Positions 1 to 4,273 of a stretch of 6,715 nt of DNA are shown piece by piece. The stretch's first letter is position 1. Every line of letters begins with the position of its first letter. Below the pieces are notes generated by a model, which saw only the letters and a program-made list of their open reading frames with translations, ran no database searches and was not told where the DNA came from. The stretch lies in NCBI GenBank assembly GCA_030616565.1, contig JAUWXC010000038.1:1-6715 (forward strand). The letters run 5' to 3'. The translations under genes and the position numbers were made by a program. This DNA comes from Methanocellales archaeon. Its GTDB lineage: Archaea; Halobacteriota; UBA148; JAUWXC01.

Positions 1-507
1 ATGGAATGGCCCGTATTCGAAGAACCAACGGCAGGGATGATTTGATCTTTCATAACAATAACGCATTCCCCGGCACGTCATCGTCTCCCAGACTATCTTT
101 ACCTCGTCAGGGGTTCTGGAAAGTCTATCTTCGGACAATATTTGAGAGCCCCCATCCTGCCACCCCTTGATCTCTTCAAGCGTTGCAGTGTTCGGGATAG
201 TGCCCTTCTGCTGCAATTCCGTAATTCCTGCAAAAATCTGCTCAGGGTCTGCACCTACCAGTTTCACGAGATCGGTTATTCCTATTTTCACCAGAGCCTC
301 TGAAAACTGGGGGTCGATGCCCTCAACTCGCTGAAGTACTGCCATGGACTGCCATGCTTTGAGCAATCTTATAGAAATGCCAGTTTGCTCATGAACATTG
401 TCCACGTTCATGTACCGCAGGTCATCTAGGGTTCTGATCCCTGCTTCTGCGAGCCTTCCCTCATATCCTGGTCCAATTCCTTCAATCTTGTCTCTGAGCT
501 CTCCCAT
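1..507 (-). CDS. Helix-hairpin-helix domain protein, C-terminal end cut by window edge
   Basis: The reading frame is open for 169 codons from ATG at 507 to the left edge with no stop, so the C-terminus lies outside. An in-frame TAA at 528-526 leaves no room for an earlier start, and a GAGGT Shine-Dalgarno lies about 9 nt before the ATG. Residues about 6-30 (IEGIGPGYEGRLAEAGI, then TLDDL) are a classic helix-hairpin-helix of the DUF4332/RuvA-like type, and residues about 60-83 (RVEGIDPQFSEALVKIGITD) are a second, more diverged copy. Such motifs usually bind the DNA backbone non-specifically or mediate protein contacts. The last visible part carries C145, C151, H157 and C159 (C-x5-C-x5-H-x-C), possibly a metal site. 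No catalytic domain is visible in this part, and the biological role is unknown. It lies on the same strand as, and 142 nt downstream of, the small gene ending at 650. Confidence 0.8.
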   Translation of the reverse strand, partial: MGELRDKIEGIGPGYEGRLAEAGIRTLDDLRYMNVDNVHEQTGISIRLLKAWQSMAVLQRVEGIDPQFSEALVKIGITDLVKLVGADPEQIFAGITELQQKGTIPNTATLEEIKGWQDGGSQILSEDRLSRTPDEVKIVWETMTCRGMRYCYERSNHPCRWFFEYGPFH

Positions 508-568
508 GATACGCGACCTCTCGCATTAACCCTGCCTCTTCCAGCAGTCTGAGTACTTCTCCCTCAAC
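482..568 (-). pseudogene. Possible coding remnant in another frame before the HhH gene
   Basis: The 142-nt gap between the small gene (stop at 650) and the HhH gene (start at 507) has no intact ORF. One frame from 568 reads VEGEVLRLLEEAGLMREVA, which has protein-like composition and codon use, yet it has no start codon after an upstream in-frame TAA. A neighbouring frame just before it reads ANLVDLMEC and then stops. Joined by a one-base shift they would make a continuous helical segment. This may be a decayed gene fragment, a sequencing error, or chance. The frame runs into the HhH gene and stops at 482. Confidence 0.15.
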
Positions 569-649
569 ATTCCATTAAGTCAACCAGGTTTGCCTATTCT
601 AGAATCGATCGGGTATTCCAGTTGGTTTCTCTTCGCGTTCGATTTAGAT

Positions 650-826
650 TTACCTACGTTCGACCGTAATTCGCTCTACAACCTCTGCTTTCTTTGCTCC
701 TGCTAGGATTTTGTTGACCGCTTTCTCCACAGCATCTACACTGCTCTGCGGTGAATAGTCCAGTTTCGCTCCATCTATACGCACTTCTATTGTTGATGTC
801 TCTTTTATTCTTGTTTCACACGCCAC
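650..826 (-). CDS. Small protein of unknown function (58 aa)
   Basis: I do not recognise this family. GTG at 826 is chosen because a near-perfect Shine-Dalgarno (GGGAGGTG, 840-833) sits 6 nt before it. The product begins MACETRIKETSTIEVRIDG and ends VVERITVERR. It has a probable beta-strand (TIEVRID), a central helix (SVDAVEKAVNKILAGAKKA) and a final strand (VVERITVE), giving a compact, highly charged soluble protein with one cysteine near the N-terminus. The frame stays open upstream to ATG codons at 901 and 892. Those would add an amphipathic hydrophobic helix (VIGIIKRVISALWNKL), but the ATG at 901 has a GGAG only 1 nt away, so the short form is preferred. The next minus-strand gene is the HhH protein 142 nt downstream; co-transcription is possible but not shown. 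Confidence 0.55.
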   Translation of the reverse strand: MACETRIKETSTIEVRIDGAKLDYSPQSSVDAVEKAVNKILAGAKKAEVVERITVERR

Positions 827-832
827 TTTACA

Positions 833-840
833 CACCTCCC
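833..840 (-). promoter_or_regulatory. Strong Shine-Dalgarno deciding the GTG start at 826
   Basis: GGGAGGTG on the minus strand is complementary to the archaeal 16S rRNA 3' end (AUCACCUCC) and lies 6 nt before GTG. It is the best ribosome-binding site in the left half of the window and is the reason for rejecting the longer form starting at 901. An AT-rich ATTATTAAAC around 881-872 is a possible TATA element for it. Confidence 0.6.
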
Positions 841-981
841 TTAATTTGTTCCATAGAGCCGATATAACTCGTTTAATAATTCCGATAACCATAGCCACCA
901 TGCTCCAAAACTAAAAGATTTGATGCTCCTCTCCTCATAACCACTCCCGTTACTCAAACCTTATTATTACTTCCAAACTAC

Positions 982-989
982 TTAATATA
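982..989 (+). promoter_or_regulatory. Candidate TATA box for the micro-ORF/membrane-protein unit
   Basis: TTAATATA on the plus strand is preceded by an A-rich BRE-like AAACTAC. Start of transcription would be expected near 1010-1014, leaving a short leader that contains AAGGA before the ATG at 1025. Spacing fits an archaeal promoter, but the region 902-1024 is generally AT-rich, so chance matches are likely. Apart from this element the stretch 902-1024 holds no recognisable gene. Confidence 0.4.
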
Positions 990-1024
990 CATTGCCAGTC
1001 GATTAACCGAGGAAAAGGACTCAC

Positions 1025-1081
1025 ATGAAGGGGGTCATAGCAGGGGTAGTCGCCATCGTGGCAGGCGTACCACTATCTTAA
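1025..1081 (+). CDS. Hydrophobic micro-ORF (18 aa), possibly a frameshifted small membrane protein
   Basis: The ATG is preceded by GAGGAAAAGGACTCAC, which contains an AAGGA ribosome-binding site about 5 nt away, and by a TATA-like box about 40 nt upstream. The peptide MKGVIAGVVAIVAGVPLS is one strongly hydrophobic segment. In the +1 frame, directly after the conserved-looking hydrophobic part, the sequence reads YHYLKWKKE and then stops at 1092-1094. This is a typical basic tail of a single-pass small membrane protein. One missing base near 1068 would therefore restore a 24-residue membrane peptide. It could equally be a leader peptide for the gene at 1126. Confidence 0.35.
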   Translation: MKGVIAGVVAIVAGVPLS

Positions 1082-1129
1082 ATGGAAGAAGGAATAAAAA
1101 AAATAACGATTTCGAAGAGTCTAATATGA
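1082..1129 (+). CDS. Linking micro-ORF (15 aa), doubtful
   Basis: The ATG directly follows the TAA of the preceding micro-ORF, and its TGA overlaps the ATG of the membrane-protein gene as ATGA. The product MEEGIKKITISKSLI has no recognisable features. The perfect abutment on both sides would allow ribosomes to pass from the micro-ORF at 1025 into the gene at 1126, which itself has no clear ribosome-binding site. The sequence is A-rich, so this may be chance. Confidence 0.15.
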   Translation: MEEGIKKITISKSLI

Positions 1130-1446
1130 AGAAATGGAAAATCGGTGCGATAGTCGGGGCAGTTTGGGGATTTGTGAGTGCAAGGGTATTTCAAAATTTC
1201 ATAATAACTACGCCAATATCACATATTTTATCGGGTGAATATAAAGTTACATTTACTGTATTGGGCAAAGTAATTTGCTTTCCAACTTGGATGATCGTCA
1301 AGTTCTATTTCCATGATACAATAAATTTTAGGTTATACACACTGGACTCTTCGATATTTCTATCAATTTTTATCGGCTCGATCATCATAGGGGTATTAAT
1401 CGGGGCAGGAGTTGGATATTTAATTGATAAATACGGGAGGGTATAG
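1126..1446 (+). CDS. Small multi-pass membrane protein of unknown function (106 aa)
   Basis: The protein starts with a basic MKKWK followed by a first hydrophobic segment (about residues 6-27, glycine-rich). A second lies at about 42-60 (VTFTVLGKVICFPTWMIV), and a third, very hydrophobic one at about 77-99 (IFLSIFIGSIIIGVLIGAGVGYLI), before a short charged end, DKYGRV. The pattern of a KKWKIGA start and a GYLIDK-type end is typical of small archaeal membrane proteins with no known function. There is no obvious Shine-Dalgarno; the start overlaps the stop of a 15-codon ORF. GC is about 36% by hand count over 1141-1440, well below about 54% counted in part of the dys gene, suggesting either recent acquisition or the composition bias of membrane proteins. 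It converges on the HTH gene at 1518-2042. Confidence 0.6.
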   Translation: MKKWKIGAIVGAVWGFVSARVFQNFIITTPISHILSGEYKVTFTVLGKVICFPTWMIVKFYFHDTINFRLYTLDSSIFLSIFIGSIIIGVLIGAGVGYLIDKYGRV

Positions 1447-1462
1447 GAATGGCGGTGTTAAA

Positions 1463-1549
1463 ATGAATGGTGGGAAAGTTGGGGTTGTTCTCGATCCAGA
1501 GTATCAGATATCGCTCTTCAGCGACTTTCTTGACGAATTCGAGACTTGA
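1463..1549 (+). CDS. Possible short ORF (28 aa) after the membrane protein, doubtful
   Basis: ATG at 1463 is preceded by GGCGGTG about 5 nt away, a fair ribosome-binding site, and lies 17 nt after the stop of the membrane-protein gene. The product begins MNGGKVGVVLDPEYQ and is acidic at its end (DFLDEFET). Its last 32 nt are antisense to the 3' end of the convergent HTH gene. It could be the truncated start of a lost gene or chance. No family is recognised. Confidence 0.15.
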   Translation: MNGGKVGVVLDPEYQISLFSDFLDEFET

Positions 1550-2042
1550 GAGCCTCAAGGAACTTCTGTTTAAGTTCCTCTCCACCGACTTCTAGGAGAA
1601 TATCGATGACAGAAGACTCGAACTTCTCAACGCGCTGATTTATGGTCGCGATCTGGGGCGCCGTGATCTCATCGTGGCGCTTTGCGATGAACTCGATCTG
1701 GCGCAGAAGCAGTGCAAGAAGTGGAGCTCTGCGCCAGGGATCGCTTCCGTTCTTCTCCATCTCCTCGATTGCAGCCTTGGTTTCCTGATTGATATAAAGC
1801 AACTGCGCGTTCACATCGAGATGCTGGCGCATCACTTCTTCTTGGAACTTCGCATCTTCCTCTGCAAGCTTCTTGAGGATTTTGTAATGGGTTCTGAAAT
1901 AATTATAGACGTTCTCGCGCGAGATCTTCTTGCCTGACTCGATGGTAAGAATCTTGGCGGTCTCATAATCAGATTTGCGCGAGTTCTTCAGCTCTATGGC
2001 ACGCTGTTCAAGGCCGAGTTTGACGAGCTTAGAAATGGCCAT
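1518..2042 (-). CDS. HTH protein resembling phage terminase small subunit (174 aa)
   Basis: Residues about 24-50 (SDYETAKILTIESGKKISRENVYNYF) form a helix-turn-helix of the kind found in small terminases and related archaeal regulators: an alpha helix, a glycine turn, then IS-x-x-x-V-x-x-Y/F in the recognition helix. The rest is strongly helical and charged, with a likely oligomerising middle region (about 56-125) and a C-terminal helix (EELKQKFLEALKSRI). Terminase small subunits recognise packaging sites on viral DNA and form rings; no large terminase or other phage gene lies within the window. It may therefore be a virus remnant or a domesticated DNA-binding protein. No Shine-Dalgarno is present, and a TATA-like box about 30 nt upstream suggests a leaderless transcript. 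Two tandem repeats end at the start codon. The fold assignment is by motif pattern and the function is uncertain. Confidence 0.65.
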   Translation of the reverse strand: MAISKLVKLGLEQRAIELKNSRKSDYETAKILTIESGKKISRENVYNYFRTHYKILKKLAEEDAKFQEEVMRQHLDVNAQLLYINQETKAAIEEMEKNGSDPWRRAPLLALLLRQIEFIAKRHDEITAPQIATINQRVEKFESSVIDILLEVGGEELKQKFLEALKSRIRQESR

Positions 2043-2062
2043 ATGGTAAGAATTGGTAAGAA
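2043..2062 (-). repeat. Two tandem 10-bp repeats abutting the HTH gene start
   Basis: On the minus strand the sequence reads TTCTTACCAA then TTCTTACCAT, 9 of 10 identical and exactly one helical turn apart, ending at the ATG of the HTH gene. They lie between the TATA-like box and the start codon, where a bound protein would block initiation. Autoregulation by the HTH protein is an inference. An overlapping CCATATGG palindrome spans 2039-2046. Confidence 0.6.
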
Positions 2063-2067
2063 CTTCT

Positions 2068-2075
2068 ATAAAAAA
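2068..2075 (-). promoter_or_regulatory. Candidate TATA box of the HTH gene, leaderless spacing
   Basis: TTTTTATA on the minus strand is centred about 27-30 nt before the start codon at 2042, the distance expected when transcription starts at or within a few bases of the ATG. The absence of any Shine-Dalgarno before that ATG fits a leaderless mRNA. Confidence 0.5.
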
Positions 2076-2083
2076 AATACGGC

Positions 2084-2129
2084 GGTGAACTCAGCTTGGA
2101 ACTCCCTGCTATCATCCCCCGTGTTCACC
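2084..2129. repeat. Perfect 7-bp inverted repeat between nadK and the HTH gene
   Basis: GGTGAAC at 2084-2090 and GTTCACC at 2123-2129 are perfect complements separated by 32 nt. A nested AGC/GCT pair lies inside. The nearer arm sits just upstream of the HTH gene's TATA-like box, so it could be an operator, or a stem in the 3' end of the NAD kinase transcript. It is not a recognisable tRNA or 5S rRNA. The intergenic stretch 2043-2193 holds no other feature except a T-rich run near 2168-2179. Confidence 0.35.
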
Positions 2130-2167
2130 CAGTACTAGATGGTCTGCGCAGAAATCTTCCCTTTGAC

Positions 2168-2179
2168 AAAAGACGAAAT
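2168..2179 (-). terminator. Weak T-rich candidate terminator after nadK
   Basis: About 15 nt after the nadK stop the minus strand reads TTTCGTCTTTTG, within a loose CAAAA/TTTTG pairing. Archaeal polymerases often stop at T-rich runs, but this one is interrupted and the stem is weak. Confidence 0.25.
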
Positions 2180-2193
2180 CTATTTTGTACCGC

Positions 2194-3012
2194 TCAAGCC
2201 ACCAGCTTATCCCTCACCTTTGCATAGAAACCCCTGTCGGTTTTGACGAAGAGCGCTGGCGCCTTTGCCTTTGTGAATTTAATGACGTCTTTCTTCGTGA
2301 TCTTTTGAGTGTACTGCCCGTCAACGACGACGAGCGCCTCCTTGCCGGTTCTCAGCAGCTCCACGGTTATCTCGCTGTTCGCCGGCACGACCCATGGTCT
2401 GGCTGAAAGTTTGAACGGCGCCAGGGGAACGACCACGAATGCATCTATCTTGGCGTCAACGATGGGACCTCCGGCGCTCATGGCATACGCGGTCGAGCCG
2501 GTGGGCGTTGCCAGCACCAGACCATCCGCTCTCATCGTTTCGAGTTCCTTTCCATCGACCAGAACCCTGAAATAAAGAATCTTCGCGGGCCTGGACGTGA
2601 CGATCACCGCTTCATTGGTTGCAGGCGGAAGGGCTTCTTCATTTACGCGTACGGCAAGTCGCGCCCTTTGCCCTACCTCGAATTCATCAAGTGCTTTTTT
2701 GATGACCTCTTTGGCATTTTCTGGATTGACGTCTGCCAGGAACCCAATTTCACCCATGTCGATGCCGAGAATTGGTGTTGGCTTGGTTAATAATTGGAGA
2801 GTCCTCAGTATGGTGCCGTCTCCTCCCACGGTGATGATCATGTCCACGTTAATCTCGGCTATGGGGGTGGAGTCGGGTCTGTTGAGTTTTGCTCCCGTCC
2901 TCGGGTCCAGGACAATTTTCACGGCATCCTGAATCTCGCCTATAATCTCCTTTACCATCTTTACGTCGTCCGCCTCGCACCTCGAGACAATTCCGACCGT
3001 CTTTGGCTTCAT
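2194..3012 (-). CDS. nadK: NAD kinase
   Basis: It phosphorylates NAD to NADP in the cytoplasm using ATP or polyphosphate, supplying NADP for biosynthesis. Counting from ATG at 3012 (272 aa), the family signatures are all visible: GGDGT at 63-67 with the catalytic aspartate, the NE pair at 133-134, DGLVLATPTGSTAYAMSAGGP at 163-183, and DGQ at 231-233 in the C-terminal beta domain. The length is normal for archaeal NAD kinases. The ATG at 3012 overlaps the stop of the upstream phosphatase gene as ATGA, which favours it over the in-frame GTG at 3021 that would add three residues. The overlap implies translational coupling with the phosphatase, an enzyme type that in some methanogens is fused to this kinase and hydrolyses NADP. 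The gene is the last of its operon. The identification is firm. Confidence 0.96.
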   Translation of the reverse strand: MKPKTVGIVSRCEADDVKMVKEIIGEIQDAVKIVLDPRTGAKLNRPDSTPIAEINVDMIITVGGDGTILRTLQLLTKPTPILGIDMGEIGFLADVNPENAKEVIKKALDEFEVGQRARLAVRVNEEALPPATNEAVIVTSRPAKILYFRVLVDGKELETMRADGLVLATPTGSTAYAMSAGGPIVDAKIDAFVVVPLAPFKLSARPWVVPANSEITVELLRTGKEALVVVDGQYTQKITKKDVIKFTKAKAPALFVKTDRGFYAKVRDKLVA

Positions 3013-3794
3013 TTGTTCCACTCTCTCAGCCTGGCAAGCAACTCATCATGGATGCGCCCGTTAGATGCCATGATATTGACCCTTTCTTTGATCGCGAGCG
3101 GAGTGCTCAATGCTGCGCCGAAATCGTCTGTCACCACTCCCCCCGCCTCCTCGACGATGAGCTTCCCGGCCGCCACATCGGTTACCCTCAACCTGTTTCG
3201 TGCATCTATGAATGCATCCGTTTTTTTAGACGCCACATAGCACAACTCCAGTGCTGCGCTGCCCAGAAGCCTGACCTTCTTGCCGTTACGATTCAAAAAG
3301 TTTCGTTCTGTAAACGCACACCCATATATGGAAGCGCAGTATGGGTCCGTATCCTTTCTGGTGGACACGCGAATCTCCTTTCCGTTTAAATATGCGCCCC
3401 TGTCCCTTTCTGCCACATATACGTCGCCTGTTACCAGGTTTTTCACATAGCCATAATATATCTGGGAAAGGTCCGTGTTACCAATTGCGATTGAAACCGA
3501 GTAGAACGGTATGCCTCTGAGGGCGTTATACGTGCCATCCAGGGGGTCGAGCACGACGGTGAATTCAGGATTATCTCCAAACACGACGTTACCCATCTCC
3601 TCGCTTACCAATCTAACAGGTCGTCCGTCATCCTTTAAAACGTGAAGGGCAGCCCTCTCGGCTACATCATCTATAACGGCGGTCGGCGTACCATCCGCTC
3701 CCATATAAAGAATCCTTTCGCCACTATCAGCGCCGATGTATCCACGAATGGCGCTGCCGATCGCGTTCGCGATATCCTCGCAGAGTTTCTTCAT
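3009..3794 (-). CDS. suhB: Inositol monophosphatase / fructose-1,6-bisphosphatase family enzyme, possible NADP phosphatase
   Basis: This is a 261-aa member of the Mg-dependent, Li-sensitive phosphatase superfamily. Metal ligands are visible at SEE (64-66), DPLDGTYN (83-90, with D83 and D86) and TDVAAG (205-210, with D206); GSAALELCYVA (178-188) is the usual substrate-side helix. Archaeal members are commonly bifunctional on inositol-1-phosphate and fructose-1,6-bisphosphate. Those fused to NAD kinase, as in MJ0917, act as NADP phosphatases. Because this gene is directly upstream of nadK with a 4-nt overlap, NADP dephosphorylation is a serious candidate activity; sequence alone does not decide. 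The start is ATG at 3794 with GGTGAT (3803-3798) 3 nt before it. It is the first gene of the minus-strand operon, divergent from aIF5A. Confidence 0.92.
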   Translation of the reverse strand: MKKLCEDIANAIGSAIRGYIGADSGERILYMGADGTPTAVIDDVAERAALHVLKDDGRPVRLVSEEMGNVVFGDNPEFTVVLDPLDGTYNALRGIPFYSVSIAIGNTDLSQIYYGYVKNLVTGDVYVAERDRGAYLNGKEIRVSTRKDTDPYCASIYGCAFTERNFLNRNGKKVRLLGSAALELCYVASKKTDAFIDARNRLRVTDVAAGKLIVEEAGGVVTDDFGAALSTPLAIKERVNIMASNGRIHDELLARLREWNK

Positions 3795-3840
3795 CGTATC
3801 ACCTTATGTTATCGAAATACATTTAAATTGTGGTGATACG
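3795..3840. promoter_or_regulatory. Divergent promoter: palindromic TATA-like box inside a 9-bp inverted repeat
   Basis: CGTATCACC (3795-3803) and GGTGATACG (3832-3840) are perfect complements 28 nt apart. Between them lies ATTTAAAT (3821-3828), itself a palindrome able to work as a TATA element in both directions. For the aIF5A operon it gives a start near 3851 and a leader of about 30 nt holding the ribosome-binding site. For the phosphatase operon it would start transcription near 3798, which would cut the GGTGAT ribosome-binding site. That transcript is therefore leaderless, or it uses another TATA. A further GTATCA lies at 3849-3854, near the expected plus-strand start. The left arm doubles as the phosphatase Shine-Dalgarno. 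Confidence 0.5.
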
Positions 3841-3868
3841 TATTCAAGGTATCATACAATAATACATT

Positions 3869-3875
3869 GGAGGAT
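3869..3875 (+). promoter_or_regulatory. Shine-Dalgarno of aIF5A, fixing ATG at 3881
   Basis: GGAGGAT lies 7 nt (counted from GGAGG) before ATG at 3881. An in-frame TTG at 3878 directly precedes that ATG, but ATG with this spacing is the better start. Confidence 0.75.
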
Positions 3876-3880
3876 TTTTG

Positions 3881-4267
3881 ATGAAAGAACAGACCGAAGT
3901 TAAGGCTCTCAAAAAAGGGCGTTATGTCGTTATAGACGGTGAGGCGTGTAACATCATCGGCATTGCCACGTCCAAAACAGGCAAACACGGCTCCGCCAAG
4001 GCAAGGATAGATGCCGTCGGCGTATTTGACGGGCAGAAAAGGTCGATCGTGCAGCCCGTTAGCGCAAAGATATACGTCCCCATCCTTGAACGGAAAACCG
4101 CGCAGGTGCTATCCTTTTCTGGAAAAAACGTCGTGCAACTGATGTCCATGGACGATTATTCTACGTTTGAACTCGCCATTCCAGGTGAGCTGAGGGCTAA
4201 ACTAAAAGAGGGACAGACTGTCACCTATATCGAGAGCATGGGGAAGAGGAAAATAGATATGCGGTGA
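3881..4267 (+). CDS. eif5A: Translation factor aIF5A (hypusine-containing)
   Basis: This 128-aa protein is the archaeal homologue of eIF5A and bacterial EF-P. It binds the ribosomal E site and relieves stalling at difficult peptide bonds such as polyproline. The N-terminal SH3-like domain (about 1-68) carries the modification loop SKTGKHGSAK at 31-40; K35, in TGKHG, is the lysine converted to deoxyhypusine. The C-terminal OB-fold domain (about 70-128) contains YVPILERKTAQVLSF and ends KRKIDMR. Length is typical for archaea. It is the first gene of a five-gene plus-strand operon whose next two genes make the modification: agmatinase starts 6 nt downstream and deoxyhypusine synthase follows. 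The identification is firm. Confidence 0.97.
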   Translation: MKEQTEVKALKKGRYVVIDGEACNIIGIATSKTGKHGSAKARIDAVGVFDGQKRSIVQPVSAKIYVPILERKTAQVLSFSGKNVVQLMSMDDYSTFELAIPGELRAKLKEGQTVTYIESMGKRKIDMR

Positions 4268-4268
4268 T
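4263..4268 (+). promoter_or_regulatory. Shine-Dalgarno of speB overlapping the aIF5A stop
   Basis: GGTGAT contains the TGA of aIF5A and lies 5 nt before TTG at 4274. The same TGA closes the speB frame upstream, so TTG is the earliest possible start. The arrangement makes translation of speB depend on termination at aIF5A. Confidence 0.65.
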
Positions 4269-4273
4269 GTTAT

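Noticed and set aside
827..901. N-terminal extension of the small protein to ATG at 901
   Set aside because: The GGAG before it is only 1 nt away, whereas GTG at 826 has an optimal GGGAGGTG; kept only as an alternative.
1385..1585. 66-codon minus-strand frame overlapping the ends of the membrane and HTH genes
   Set aside because: It overlaps both convergent genes out of frame and has no ribosome-binding site or domain.
1674..1937. 87-codon plus-strand frame inside the HTH gene
   Set aside because: Antisense shadow of the helical HTH protein, with no independent evidence.
2043..2062. CRISPR-like direct repeat
   Set aside because: Only two 10-bp copies, with no spacer and no further units; better explained as a tandem operator.
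2095..2165. Possible 5S rRNA or tRNA fragment (minus strand has AGTACTGGGTG and GAACACGG)
   Set aside because: The two 5S-like pieces are in the wrong order, there is no acceptor or T-arm pairing, and the match is too short.
1000..2190. Intact prophage or insertion sequence
   Set aside because: Only one terminase-like gene is present; no integrase, transposase, capsid gene, terminal inverted repeats or target duplication were seen.
3013..3021. GTG start of nadK at 3021
   Set aside because: The ATG at 3012 overlaps the upstream stop as ATGA, as at other junctions in the window, and fits family N-termini.
2794..3389. Long plus-strand open frames over the nadK/phosphatase junction
   Set aside because: They are antisense to two firmly identified enzymes with full motifs; their translations are low-complexity and lack domains or ribosome-binding sites.
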